DNA of 64,000 bases from Prorocentrum cordatum (GCA_963575745.1 CAUYUJ010011492.1:246718-310717); one strand, 5' to 3'. Positions 51,906 through 63,268 are shown, numbered from the stretch's first letter. The notes: generated by a model not told the origin, from the letters alone. Made by a program: numbers and translations.

Positions 51906-53222
51906 GCGCCGCCCCCCCCCAGCCCCAGGCGCCCCGGCACAGGGGCGGGCGCGCTTGGCGGCAGCGGGGAAGGCGGCACGGTCCTCCGCCAGCCAAGGCA
52001 CACCCGCAAGCAACAGCGGCCGAAGGCGGCGGGCGCAACGGCGGGGCAGCAGCGTGAGCTCCGCTTCGCCCGACGCACGAGGCGCGGCCTGCGCCGCCCA
52101 GCGCCTGCGCTCGCGGCGCCCCCAGGCGACCTGCGCGGGCAGCTGGGCGCCTGGCACGCGGGCTGCCCCTTCAGGACTGCCAAGGACCAGGGCCCCGAGC
52201 GCAAACGGGCGCTCGAGCTACAGCGAGCGCTGGAGCGGGCCCTGACGACCTTCACGGGGCACTGGATCGAGGACCCGCAAGTTTTGGATGACGACAGAGA
52301 CGCGCTCCACTGGCGGAGGCACTGCGTCCCGTATGTTGCTCACTACCTCTCGCACCCTGCGATGGCGCCCCTCGTCCACGAGCGCACCCAGCAGGATGGC
52401 CACGGGAACGTGGCCACGGCGCAGCTGGACATGGCGATGGAGATCTGCGACCAGGCCTTCATACAGCGTCGTTCATACAGGATGCGCTATTGGGCGTGGC
52501 TGCGCATGCTGGAGTCGCGCGACTACGACGAACGGGTGCGCCAGCTAGCTGAGCACGCCGAGGCCATCACCAGGGAGCTGGAGGACCTGGACAATGGCCG
52601 TGGCATCCGCCACGTTATGAACCACACGGAGCTGGGAGTCAACTCAGGGGAGTGCGAGGCCAGCTATACCTTCTTCTACGACAGCGAGTCCGTACCGGTG
52701 TTCGGCTACTCTGGGGAGTGCAACGACACCAACAGGACCTCACCGACCTGCTCTACCACGACCAGTCCGCCCACCATCGCGACCTCTGGCACGAGACGCA
52801 TGCGAGGACGGAGCCGTCGAAGCTCGAGGCCAGGGGCTTGCCCCACTGTGGCTGGCGCTGCGAGTGAGGAGGAACCTAGCGGCTCCGTGCGGCCGACAGG
52901 GGATCCCACAGTCGTAGCACCGACGCTCAAGGGACATGTCGGTGGAGACGTTCTCTTTCGGCCAGATGCTTCACCCCGCAGCGTGCGGCCCTCTTCGGAG
53001 GTTGAGCCACCTCGGGGTTCCCGCAGCGCGCGGCCCTCTTCGGAGGTCGAGCCGCCTCGGGCATGGACTGGGTCATCATCCCCTCCCCGCAGCGTGCGGC
53101 CCTCAACAGAGGTCGAGCCACCTCGGGGCACCCGCAGCGCGAGGCCCTCCGCGGAGGTCGAGCCGCCTCGGGCACGGACTGGGACATCGGCCCCGAGGGG
53201 CAGCTGCGACACCATGATGGTC
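51906..53222 (+). pseudogene. LINE 2 N-terminal (ORF1-like) region
   Basis: Arg/Ala-rich start, then a helical domain (LERALTTFTGHWIEDPQ to ITRELEDLDNGRGI). Near 52,730 the coding-like frame appears to shift to one reading TEPSKLEARGLPHCGWRCE, ending in a Cys/His patch. 52,970-53,190 holds two 115-bp repeats, each with two halves encoding RPSSEVEPPR. Role unknown; a gag-like RNA-binding function is possible. Confidence 0.5.
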
Positions 53223-53915
53223 ATGACGGTGAACGTCACGGGCTGGGGCTCATGCCTCGAACAGCTGGAGCGCGGCCACGTCGACGACGGGGTGCAGGCC
53301 ATCTTGCTGCAGGAGCACCGCCTCCACCGCGATCTACGACTTGCAGCGGCAGTGCGTGCAGCCAAGCGAGCGGGCTGGGTGGCCGACCTCATCCCAGCGT
53401 CCGTCACGGCCGTCGGCGGCGTTTCCTCAGGCGTGGGGATTTTGATGCGGCCCTGGGTGCGGGTGCGACGCGTCGAGTTCAGTGACGACCGCATCTCCAT
53501 CCGCTGCTCGGCTCGCATGGGCTTCTGGATGACCTCGCTAAGGTCGACAGCGGGCGCGCTCATGGCGTCGGCGTACTTCCACACCAACCAGGATTTGAGC
53601 GACTTCAACCTGGACATGCTCGCCAACCTGGGCTCTGTCATCAGGGCCATGCATCGCCCCTTCGTTGCGGGGGGCCGACTGGAACATGCTACCTGACGTG
53701 GTGAACGAGGCGCACCTGCTCCCAGCCGCGGGCGCACGTCTGGCGTGCTCGGGGGAAGCTACCTGCATCACGGCGACGTCGGCGCGGGAGCTCGACTACT
53801 CCTGCGTGGGCGCGGACAAACCCGTCCAGAGCGTCAGCAGGTGCGACCGATTCGACGTCAGGACTCACCGCGCAGTCCTCCTGCAGCTGGCGCTGCCCAG
53901 GCCTGGCGGGCTGGT
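53223..53915 (+). pseudogene. LINE 2 APE-type endonuclease domain
   Basis: Starts MTVNVTGWGS with the expected Asn; QAILLQEHRL carries the catalytic Glu; SSGVGILMRP follows. After a frame change at about 53,675 comes GADWNMLPDVV, equal to GGDWN, then ELDYSCVGA, then RTHRAVLLQL where SDHxPV is usual. All core motifs are therefore present except the final Asp of SDH. It would nick target DNA to prime reverse transcription. Confidence 0.8.
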
Positions 53916-56590
53916 GGCGCGGGTGCGCAGGGCCCGCGCTTTCCCTGCCCAGGCCTTGACTGTTGACTGGGCCTCAGCTGCCTGGACCAGACTGGGCCGA
54001 TGTTCAAGCCGACCTGGACTCAGTCACCACACCCGCGGGCCTCGAGGCTGTCCGTGCGAAGGTCCTGGACAGATGCGAGGACGAGATGCTGGGGCACTTT
54101 GACTTGGACGGGCAGGCGCGAGGCAAGCAGGTACAACGGCAGGAGCGAGGGCGCGAGGCTGGTCCAGACGCAGCTGGAGCGCCACCGCTCCAGCAGTTGG
54201 CAGCCCACTGAGCGGCCAGACCCAGCCGACGCGCACTGCGGCTGGATGGCGGACAGGGTGCAGGAGTGGCGGCTGCTGTGGGCTGGTGGACAGGCAGCGT
54301 GGGCCCGCGCGAGGAGCCTGCAGGTGAAGCTGCTGTGCTGGCAGACGGTGTGGCGTGCTTGGCGGCGGCTGGCGCGGCGCCTGCACTGCCTCCCTGATGT
54401 CGAGTGCGGCGAGCTACTGGCCCTCCTGCGCCGTCAGGCAGTGACTGCAGCAGGCAGGGCGTCGCACAGGCGCTATAAGGCCTGGCTCGACTGGACGCGC
54501 GACGCCACCGCAGCGGATGGCATGTGCAAGGCGTTCCGCTGGATCCGCGAGCCTGCCCCGTGGGCGGCGGCGCGTTGGTCGCCAGCCGCGGGGCTGCATG
54601 CGGCGCAGGAGACGGCGGACGCGGCCATCAGCCCGTGGCGCGCCCTGTGGAGCCAGGGCGAGGGGCTGGAGGCGACCTGCTGGCCAAGGGAGCTCGGCGA
54701 CGCCCCCCCTCTGCCGACGCCCGAGGAGCTGCGGGAGGTGGGCCACTCCTTCCCGCACATCACGGGCCTGGGGGGCGACGCCTTCCACCCGCGGCACGTC
54801 GCCTTCCTACCGGATGGCGCGCCCTGGCGACGGTCTGGCGGCACATGCTGGCCTTTGATTACGTGCCGAAAGCGCTGTCCGTGCTGCAGATGGCGCTCAT
54901 CCCCAACGCCGATTCGGGGTTCCGCACCATCGGGCTCTTCGCGGGCATCCTGAGGCCCTTCGCGCGCTGGACGCGCGGCACGCTCGGCGCCCGCTGGGCC
55001 AGCGACCACCAGAGTGACTACGTCTACGGCACGGCTGGCCAGAGCTGCGAGACGCGTGTGTGGATCCAGTCGGCCAACGCTGAGGTGGCGACGCACCGCA
55101 GGCAGGCGGCTTGCACGGTGCCCATGGACCCCACCCAAGGCCTATGAGCACATCCCGTGGGCGCTGTTGGTCCAGCGTGCCCGCGCCATGGGCTTCAACA
55201 TGATGCTAATGAGGATGCTCGTCAGGCTGTGCGCTCTGCCGAGGCTGGTCACCGTGGACGGTGTCGCCATGGGCTGGTGCAGCCCGCAACGCGGAGTGGT
55301 GGCGGGCTGCAGTTTCGCCGAACTCTGCATGCGCATCTTCCTGGTCCCGCGGCTGGGCGAGATCGTGGCGCTCCGCACGGTGGACGTGGGCAACACTGTC
55401 GACGACATCCAGCTCAGCAAGATCGGGCTGGCCAGAATCGCGGCGGCCAGCGTCAGCGCAGCCTACAAGAGGATTCGGGACGACCTCTCGGCGGACGGGC
55501 CCGTAGTCAACGACGGCAAGGGCGTGGTGCTGTCCAACTCGGCCGACTGTGGTCGCGAGGTCGACTACGCCAGCGGGCGCCGCGCTGGAGTGAGCACGCG
55601 AGCCAAGCGCACGGCCGCTGTCCTGCGCCGTGCTGCACGCATTCGCGCGCTGCGCGCGGCCCGAGGGAGAGCATGGCAGCTGGTCAGCCTCGGGCTGACC
55701 CCGGCGGGATGTTGGGGAGCGGGTGCGACGGGGAGGGCGTGGGGCGGGATCGAACCGATGGGGCGAGCTGCGCGCTCGGCCCTGTTCGTGCACACTGCTC
55801 GTCGCTCCCTTGATGTTGACCTCCACCTCGCCCCTGCCTCCCCGCGGTCGGCAGACCCCGCCTATGCTTGCGCGGCAGGACCCATACTCATGCTGGCCCG
55901 TGCGATTTGGTCCTCGTGGATTCCTCGGGACCCGGTTGCCAGGCTAATGTTTGCTTCGGAGGCCGCTTTCATGGCCGACCCGTCCAAAAGCGACTGGCCC
56001 CTGGTCAAGGGCCCGATCTCTGCCGCCGTCGCCAGCTGCCGTCGGATCGGATGGAGGCTCGGCCCAGGTGTGTGCATGCTTTTAACCCACGAGGGGGATA
56101 AAATCGACCTCGCTCGTCTCTGCCCCCGTTCTGCGCTGCATGTTGTTCGTTTTGCCATCGAAGACTGGCTAATGGATCGTGCTCACAGGGGTTGCGAGTA
56201 TTTGTCGAGCCTCTCTCACCGTCCCTATTTGTTCCCCATTCGCAGGCTCTGCAACGGCGCGCGCGGCCCCGACTGGACCCTTCGGCACCAGGCCAGTCTC
56301 CGAGCGATTGCCGCGAACGGGATCTGGGGCCAGGCTCGGAAGTTTCGACATGGTCTGACGACCGATCCGTCGTGCCCCCTGTGCGGTTGCTGCCCAGGCA
56401 CCTTCGCCGCGTGGGTTGCGGGCGAGTGCCTGGCCACCTGGCAGTTCGTGCGTGAGTGTGACCTCCCCCCCTCCGTCAGGTCGGGGTTCCGCGAGCACCC
56501 CGACTGGGCCCTCTGGAGGCACGGCATGGTGCCTGACCCTCGCCCTTGGGTGCTTGGCCCTTCCCTCTCCCTCCACGCCCGTTGGCTCAA
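53916..56590 (+). pseudogene. LINE 2 reverse transcriptase domain
   Basis: After a connector, LPTPEELREVGHSFPH and ALIPNADSGFRTIGL (54,887-54,931) mark the fingers. PMDPTKAYEHIPWALL (frame change inside) gives the first palm Asp. GVVAGCSFAELCMRIFL matches the template-grip motif. NTVDDIQLSKIG (55,392-55,427) is the catalytic YxDD motif with Tyr replaced by Thr. A thumb and a CPLCGCC plus GECLATW metal-binding patch follow (56,370-56,445). Confidence 0.85.
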
Positions 56591-56599
56591 GCGCCCACT

Positions 56600-57080
56600 G
56601 GGCGGCCACTTCGAAGGCGAGGCCTTCGGCGACGGCTCGTGTGCGTCGCTGGTGCAGGGCGACCAGCGCCTCAGTCGCGCTGGCTGGTGTGTAGTGCAGG
56701 TTGACGCCCGAGGGGAACTCGTGGCGTCCCTGTGCGGTTTGCTGCCTGGTCTGCACCAGGCGTCGGACTTGGCCGAGGCGCGCGGCCTGCTCATGTATCT
56801 CCCGCATGTTTCGCTCGGCTCCTTTCGCTACCACACGGACTGCGAATGGGTGGTCACGAGTTTTCAGCGTGGCCGTTTCGAGACCACGGGCGCCACGTGC
56901 GAGGGCGCCGGCGTGTGGTCTCAGATATGGGATCGGGTGGACGACCTGGGGGGATGGTAGAGGTGCTGAAAGTCAAGGGCCCCGTAAAGGGCCACGCCCG
57001 CCGCCGTCATGACGACGAGCAGGAGCTGGGTGCGGTAGCGCGATGGGGAAACCATCGCGCAGATGCTGGCGCTCGTGTGG
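56600..57080 (+). pseudogene. LINE 2 RNase H domain
   Basis: FGDGSCASL (first Asp), SDLAEARGLLMYL (Glu) and YHTDCEWVV (second Asp) are in one frame. After a frame change near 56,955, VKGHARRR and RWGNHRADAGAR supply the last His and Asp. This D-E-D-D order is typical of RNase HI. It would remove the RNA strand after first-strand synthesis. Confidence 0.8.
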
Positions 57081-57676
57081 GCGCTGCTCTGCATCCGTCG
57101 GATGCCGAGGCTAGCGCGCGTGTGCAGCGCTTCTTTAAGCTGGTCACGTTTGTGGCCAAGTTCCTGGCCAGGACGCTGCAGGTTGTCGGCCCTAAGTCGC
57201 AGTCGGCACCTCGCCGAGGGCAGCTGCGGCGGGCGCAGAGGAGAGGTCCGACGCCTGCCCTCTCGGCGGACACGGAGCCGTCGCCTGGTGTGCATGTGCC
57301 TGTGCCCGCGCCCACGGGCGGCGTCAGGTGTGCGCGGTGTTTTCGCGTGGCACGGCACCGCGAGGCCTTCGACCCTCCCACGTGTGCCCCAGGCGGGGGC
57401 CACCGCGCATGGCTTGTAGGCCAGTTCGTCTTCTGCGCCAGCTGCGGGGCGCACTCGAGCGAGAATGCGCAGCTGCTGGCGCGGCCCTGCAATGGTGGAG
57501 TGCCCCCCAAGACACGCCCGCGCTTGGACCGTTTTTGGGAGGGCCTCCACCCTCGCACTGGGCGGCCGCTGCTGCCGACTGACAAGGGTCAGCTGAGGCC
57601 ACGCCCATTCGGCGAGTTCGTCATCGACGCCACCCTCGGGGGCCTGGTCGTTGTGGATGACGATCGCGCCGAGTAG
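57081..57676 (+). pseudogene. LINE 2 C-terminal Cys-rich domain
   Basis: VRCARCFRVAR, a later Cys/His pair and FVFCASCGAHS give two CxxC pairs like a zinc ribbon, then a Pro/Arg-rich tail, stop TAG at 57,674-57,676. Probably nucleic-acid binding. Confidence 0.7.
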
Positions 57677-57703
57677 GGGTGGCCTCCTGACCCGTCCTCG
57701 TGT

Positions 57704-57725
57704 GGCACTCCCTATGGGAGGTGCC
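57704..57725 (+). promoter_or_regulatory. Stem-loop in the LINE 2 3' untranslated region
   Basis: GGCACTCCC, loop TAT, GGGAGGTGCC; one bulge. It lies 28 bp after the stop and about 80 bp before the CTC tail, where some LINEs keep an RT-recognition hairpin. Confidence 0.5.
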
Positions 57726-57807
57726 TGGGTTTCTTCCTTCACGTCGGGCGTATGCCTGAGTCTGCTTGCGTAGCCAGCGCACGCTTGTGGCCCCGTCTGG
57801 ATAAAAC

Positions 57808-58165
57808 TCCTCCTCCTCCTCCTCCTCCTCCTCCTCCTCCTCCTCCTCCTCCTCCTCCTCGTTCCCTCATCATCCTATTCCTCGTCTCCTCCTCCTCCTC
57901 CTCCTCCTCCTCCTCCTCCTCCTCCTCCCCATCTTCTTCCCCTCCTCCTCCTCCTCCTTCTCCTCCTCCTCCGCCTCCTCCTCCTCCTCTTTGTTCCCTG
58001 TCCTCCTCCTCCCCTCCTCCTCCTCCTCCTCCTCCTCCTCCTCCTCGTCCCCCTCTCCTCCTCCTCCTCCTACTCCCCCTCCTCCTCCTCCTCCTCCTCC
58101 TCCCCCTCCCCCTCCTCCTCCTGCTCCTCCTCCTCCTATTCCTCCTCATCGTCGTTGTCGTTCTC
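57808..58165. repeat. CTC array at the 3' end of LINE 2
   Basis: Begins right after GGATAAAA; mostly pure (CTC)n. It may be the element's own simple-repeat tail. Confidence 0.95.
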
Positions 58166-58620
58166 CTCCTCCTCCTCCGAATCCACATCATATTGTTCTC
58201 TCTTCCTTCCTCCTCCATGCTCATCGTTCCCCTCCATTCACCCTCCCTCTCTCCATTTTTGTTGCGTCCTTCTCGGCCTCCTCCCGCACCTCCCCCCGCC
58301 CTCGGCCCGACACGCCGTGATCGTCCCAGGCCCTCCCCCTGCCTCGCGGGGATCTGGCAGCCGCGCCCCGCCCAGGCGCAGGGCCAGCACATGCAGGAGC
58401 TCCAGAGCTCGTCAGAGGCCCTCGCCTGCTTCCATTGAACAAGAGGAGGTATCGCCATGAGGACAGGGCTCCGGGAAGGAAATGGGTCCTGGATGTTCTT
58501 TCCCCATTTTCTGGTTCTTCGAGGCTTTTCTTGGGTCTTTCAGGCCCATTCGAACAACAATGCAGGATGAAAATCTGGAGTTCAGGATCGTTTTCGTTGC
58601 TGTCTGGTTTCGTTCGTGCC
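58166..58620. other. Spacer, no gene supported
   Basis: CT-rich to 58,260, then mixed sequence. Nothing recognised. Confidence 0.4.
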
Positions 58621-58795
58621 AGGACGGGGAGGAGGAGGACAGAGGAGGAGGAGGAGGAGGAGGAGGAGGAGGAGGAGAGGAGAGGACGGGGAGGGGGAAG
58701 GGGAGGGGGAGGGAGAGGGGAGGGGGAGGGGGAGGGAGGTAGGGAGGGGTGGCGGGGGGCGGGGGCGGGGGCGGGGGAGAGGGGGAGGGCAAGCT
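58621..58795. repeat. GGA/GGGGA tract followed by a shared cassette
   Basis: Purine tract. The next 80 bp (58,790-58,870, GCAAGCTAGGTACGCTCGCG) recur at 60,097-60,185 after another purine tract. Confidence 0.9.
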
Positions 58796-58869
58796 AGGTA
58801 CGCTCGCGTCATATCTGACGTCCTACCCCTCCTCCCATCCCTTACCATGGCGCTGATTTTCTCTATCCG

Positions 58870-59420
58870 CGGACGCGTGTCGTAGCGGACCTGTGGCTCC
58901 GCGCGCGCGTGCGTAGTGGGTGGTGGTGCACGTGCGTGCGTGCGTGTGTGCGTGGTTGTGTGGTGGTGGTGGTGTGGTACCGCGTGACGCGCGTGTCGTA
59001 GCGGACCTGTGGCTGGTGCGCGCGTGCGTAGTGGGTGGTGGTGGTGCGTGCGTGGTGCTGTGTGCGTGGTCTTGTCGTGGTGGTGGTGGTGGTGTGGTGG
59101 TAGTGGTTGTGTGGTGGTGGTGGTGATGGTGATGGTGGTGGTTTTGCTGTTGCCTGGTTTGCTGGTGCTGGTGCTGGTGCTGGTGGTGGTGGTGTTTGGT
59201 ACTGGTGCTGGTGCTGGTGCTGTTGTGGGTGTGGTGTGGTGTGGTGGTGGTGGTGGTGGTGGTAGTGGTGGTGGTGGTGGTGGTGGTGATGGTGGTGGTG
59301 GTGGTGCTGGTGGTGGTGGTGGTGGCGCTGGTGGTGGTGGTGTTGGTACTGGTGCTGGTGCTGGTGGTGGTTGTGGTGGTGGTGGTGGTGGTGGTGGTGG
59401 TGGCGGTGCGGCGCGGTGGT
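58870..59420. repeat. GGT array with a 115-bp duplication
   Basis: GCGTGTCGTAGCGGACCTGTG at 58,873 and 58,989 marks a duplication; from 59,070 it is (GGT)n with GCT and GTT variants. Confidence 0.93.
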
Positions 59421-59539
59421 GGCGGGCGGATGGGCGCGCGAGAAAAAGGCCCGCGCTGGGCGAGAACGCCATCCTGAACGACGGAGGCCAAGCACCGATC
59501 CGAAAATGAGGCCCACGCTGCAGCGGGAGCACGATTCGG

Positions 59540-59920
59540 AACGATTCGGGAGCAGAAATGAGGCCGGCGCCTCAACGAGAGCAGCATTTTGGAAAAAATG
59601 ACGCCGGCGCCTCAGCGAGAGTCGTTTCCCGGGATTTTCCGGGCATCCTGTGTGTAAAAAACAGTACGCGGAGGGTGCGCGGCTATCACCCGGACGCCAT
59701 CAGGGGAAGGATTCGGGAGCAGAAATGAGGCCGGCGCCTCAACGAGAGCAGCATTTTGGGAAAAAAATGACGCCGGCGCGAGAGCAGCATTTTGGGAAAA
59801 AATGACGCCGGCGCCTCAGCGAGAGTCGTTTCCCGGGATTTCCCGGGCATCCTGTGTGTAAAAAAACAGTACGCGGAGGGTGCGCGGCTATCACCCGGAC
59901 GCCATCAGGGGAAGAGGGAG
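59540..59920. repeat. 167-bp duplicated unit
   Basis: ATTCGGGAGCAGAAATGAGG starts at 59,544 and 59,711. Both copies contain GACGCCGGCGCCTCAGCGAG and CATCCTGTGTGTAAAAAA. A more divergent third copy is at 60,315-60,560. Confidence 0.93.
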
Positions 59921-59939
59921 AGTATATTCATATTGAGTA

Positions 59940-60100
59940 ATTGTGGAGGAGGAGGAGGGCGGAGGGGGAGGGGGGAGGGGGAGGGGAAGGGGAGGGGAAG
60001 GGGAGGGGGAGGGGAGGGGGGAGGGGGAAGGGGGAGGGGGGAGGGGGGGGGAGGGGGAGGGGAGGGAGAGGGGGAGGGGGAGGGGGAGGGGAGGAGGGGC
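59940..60100. repeat. GGGGA purine tract
   Basis: GGAGGGGGAGGGG repeats; G-quadruplex potential. Confidence 0.9.
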
Positions 60101-60199
60101 AAGCTAGGTGCGCTCGCGTCATATCTGACATCCTACCCCTCCCTCCCATCCCTCCGTACCATGGCGCAGATCCCCTCTCTACTCGCTCAGGCGGATGTC

Positions 60200-60315
60200 G
60201 AGCAGGGCAATGATGGGTACGCGATGCATTGTAGAGCACGGCATGGCATGGCGTAGAAGAGCACCGCAAAGCGTAGTATCAACCTAGCATTGCAGTGCAT
60301 GCCGTGGCATGGCAC
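60200..60315. repeat. GCATGGCATGGC-type short repeats
   Basis: Repeated GGCATGGC and GTAGAGCAC-like words; no gene. Confidence 0.5.
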
Positions 60316-60579
60316 GGGAAATGACGCCAGCGCTGCAGCGGGAGCAGGAGTCGAAACGAGCGGAAGCGCGGAAATGAGGCCAGCGCTGCAGCGGGAGCAC
60401 GATTCGGAATGAGCGGGGCCCGAAAATGAGGCCGGCGCCTCAGCGAGAGCAGCATTTTGAAAACAAATGCAGGCGAAAACCCAATTTCGGGGAAACCTGT
60501 GTGTAAAAAACAGTACGCGGGGGGGTGTCGGACACTCCCAGGCCGTCATCAGGGGAAGAGGGAAAGTAGTACTCAGATT

Positions 60580-60980
60580 GAGTAATTGTGGAGGAGGAGG
60601 AGGAGGGGGAGGAGGAGGATGAGGAACAGGGGGGCCACAGTCCCAGCCGCGGAGACCTCGGCAGCGCCTCGGGACCTCGAGAGCTCCAGCTTCCCATGGG
60701 AGGAGGGGGTGGTTGCCACCGCTGTCAATCGCGCCCCGCTGACAATCCACCTCGGCATGTGCTCGTTTCTACATTCCTTGTTTTGCGATCGGCGCGGGCC
60801 CCCTCCCCCCCGCTCGCCCCCCCCCCCCTCATCCAATAGATAGTGTCTGTTTTGGGCGCCTGTTTTTCGTGCAGGTGGAGTCACTCCCCACAGGACGCAC
60901 TGCTGCAAACAGTCGCACTAAGCAGAGGTCCTGAGCCAGACCCCCCCCCTCCCCCCCCTTCCGCCCATTGTCGAAGCGCC
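60580..60980. other. Spacer between repeats
   Basis: GGAGGAGGAGG run at 60,591-60,625, C-runs at 60,800-60,830 and 60,940-60,960. No gene supported. Confidence 0.4.
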
Positions 60981-60984
60981 GAAC

Positions 60985-61265
60985 AGGAAAACGCTGACAA
61001 TCCAATCCACCTCCAGTTCCTCCTGCACTGCAGCATTCTCCTCCAATCGTGCGCCGCTGACGATCCACCTCGGCATCCAATCCGCTTCGTGTTCCTGCTC
61101 CACTGCAGCATTCTCCTCCAATCGCGCGCCGCTTATGATCCACCTCGGCATCCAATCCGCTTCGTGTTCCTCCTCCATTCCAGTATTCTCCTCCAATCGC
61201 GCGGCGCTGACAATACACCTCCGCATCCAATCCGCCTCGTGTTCCTCCTCTGCTGTTCTCATTAA
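60985..61265. repeat. 75-bp tandem repeat
   Basis: ATTCTCCTCCAATCG recurs at 61,035, 61,110 and 61,185, a period of 75 bp, with about 3.7 copies. As 75 is a multiple of three, a minus-strand frame reads 25-residue units containing HEADWMPRWIVSGARLEEN. Coding status unproven. Confidence 0.9.
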
Positions 61266-61269
61266 ACTC

Positions 61270-62680
61270 ATGCGTCTCGGGACAGTCTTGGAGGCCATCT
61301 TCGGCCATCCGAGCCGTCTTGGAGGCCATCGTGGGGCAGACTTTCGCGGGGAGGCCGACGGAGGGCGAGTTTTGCGGTTCTCTCCGGGTGACCAGCGGGC
61401 TGGGCTGGAGGTTGGTGGAGATTTTCAAAAAGGACGAACGTTCAAACGTTTGGCACGCCAGGCACCCCTTTGATAAGACAACGGGGGGCGGCGAATCGAA
61501 GGGATCACCGCCGCCCCCTGCAGTTTGGAAGCGCCCGTGTGGCCAAACTGTGGGCCGAAGTCTGGCCAAGCTATTGGACCTCGGCCGTTGAGGAACTGCT
61601 TGGGGGAACAGTTGGGAGAGGAATGGAGGAGGGGGGGAGGAGAAGGAGGGCGCGGAGAAGGAAGAAGAAGAAGAAGGAAGAAGAAGAAGAAGAAGGCGAG
61701 GAGGCTTCGTGCTGCCATCTTGGGCCCCCCTGGGGGCTTCGGGGCCCCTTTGGTCCTTGGGGGCATCCTGGGACGTTTTGGGGGCCACCTGGGGCCTCTC
61801 GGGGGCCCCCTGCAGGGCCCTCTCGTGGGCCTCCGGGGGGGCCTCCGGGACCTCTTGGCCCACGGAGGCCGTCGTGGGGAGGGGGCCTCTCTCGGCAGTC
61901 GTGGGTCTCGCTCTGGGCGCTCTCGGGGCCGCCCTGGAGGTGTGCGGGGCCGTCATTGGAGCCCCATTGGCCGCCTCCCGGGGCCTCTGTTTGGCTTCTT
62001 ATCGGCGGGGAGCCCGGGGGGGGGGCGGGCCTTCGCAAGAGGGCTTCGAAGTCCCCAGGCCTTCGAGAAGTCATCCAAGCCTTCCCCTTCCCCGAAGACA
62101 AAGGGAACTTCTCAGAAGGCGCGAGGGCTTAAGTCCCGCCGCCTTCCGAGAAGGCCTTCTCTCCATCTCACTTCCCCCCCTCGCTCGCCGCCGACGTCTG
62201 GTGGGCCTCCTGGCGGTCTTGGGGGTTGTCTTGGGTAGCGGAGCACTCGCAGTGCCGCGCCGCGCTCCCCCCCGTCCGGGGCTGCTGTTGGGCTCAATGA
62301 TGGGGCCTTTTTCCCCGTCTTGGGGCCCCCCTGTGGGCCGTCCAGCCTCGTGGGCGCCTCTCGGGCCGCCTTGGGGCGATCTTGGGGGCTTCGTGGGTCG
62401 TTTGAAGGCGTCGCAAGCCCGAGAGGGCAAGCTCGCCAGAAGTCAAACAGCTCACGGGAAGTCATGGATGGTTGCTGGTCGGAGCCCTCCTGGGGGGCCT
62501 CTTGGAGCCCTTCGGGGCCGTGGTGGGCCGTCTGGAGGCCTATCTTGCGGGTGCCTCTTGGGGCCGTCTTGGGCTTTTCGGCGTCATAATCCAAGAAGCC
62601 GCGCCGTGCCCCAGAGACATCGTGAATCTGGAGGCCTGGCCCGACTTCGTTCATTCATCCAGGACTGAGGGCGGGGAACT
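61270..62680. repeat. G-rich degenerate repeat
   Basis: Loose CTTGGGGGCCGTCTTGGGGCC-like repetition over 1.4 kb with a GAAGAAGAA run at 61,655-61,700. Same style as 23,140-23,900. Confidence 0.65.
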
Positions 62681-62895
62681 TCAAGGGACCCGAGAGCACT
62701 CCACCCCGTGCCTCAGGCCACGGTGGCGGGTATGCTGTTCATGGAGGTGGTTTGGCGACCAGGGTCTGGCTGGGGCAATCTTGGGCCCCAGGAGGGCGCA
62801 CGGAGATCCTCCCGGCCTCGGCTGGCAGGGCGCGCCCTGCGCCACTGGGCATGCCGGGGCCGGGAGCGGCCGCTGCCAGGCACGGCTGTGGTTTT
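62680..62895. other. Spacer
   Basis: No repeat or gene recognised. Confidence 0.4.
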
Positions 62896-62898
62896 GGA

Positions 62899-63093
62899 GG
62901 TACGGTAGGTTCGCGTCGTGTCGACCGGCGGCGACCCCAGCGCGGGCGTTCAAGGTTGAACGCCGCGGGCGACCCAGAATCGGTCGAGGTTGAACGATCG
63001 GACGTTGCGGCAGCGGCCGATCGTTCAAGGTTGAACGATCCCTGCGGTGTCAAAAACCAACGCTGGGGTCGGCACGACACGAACCTGCCGTAG
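62899..63093. mobile_element. MITE-like inverted-repeat element 1
   Basis: Ends TACGGTAGGTTCG and CGAACCTGCCGTA are inverted; CGACCCCAGCG and CGCTGGGGTCG continue the match. A possible TA duplication flanks it. Inside are near-palindromes CGTTCAAGGTTGAACG at 62,949 and again at about 63,024. Confidence 0.75.
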
Positions 63094-63097
63094 TTAA

Positions 63098-63227
63098 AAG
63101 GGGTATGGTATGAAGGGGTGTGGTGTTGATTGCATGTACAAGGGAACTCTGGCGATGTTATTTATCGCAGATAGCATCGCCATTTCCACGATTGGCACCA
63201 TACCTCTTCATGCCACACCCCTTTCCG
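63098..63227. mobile_element. MITE-like inverted-repeat element 2
   Basis: AAAGGGGTATGGTATGAAGG on the left pairs imperfectly with ATACCTCTTCATGCCACACC on the right. An inner GGCGATG/CATCGCC pair extends the hairpin. Confidence 0.65.
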
Positions 63228-63268
63228 ACCTCCAGAGTGGTGTGCAAGCCCCCCTCCATCCCTCCCTT

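Larger units (their letters stand above)
51906..57807 (+). mobile_element. Non-LTR retrotransposon with APE, RT and RNase H (LINE 2)
   Basis: Domain order on the plus strand: Arg/Ala-rich N-terminal region, repeat-rich linker, APE-type endonuclease, RT, Cys-rich thumb, RNase H and a C-terminal Cys-rich domain. Five or more frame changes (near 52,730, 53,675, 54,110, 54,825, 55,130 and 56,955) mean no single protein spans it. Regular one-base steps suggest an old copy or uncorrected sequencing indels. A CTC tract lies on each side. Full 5' extent and target-site duplications not determined. Confidence 0.85.
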
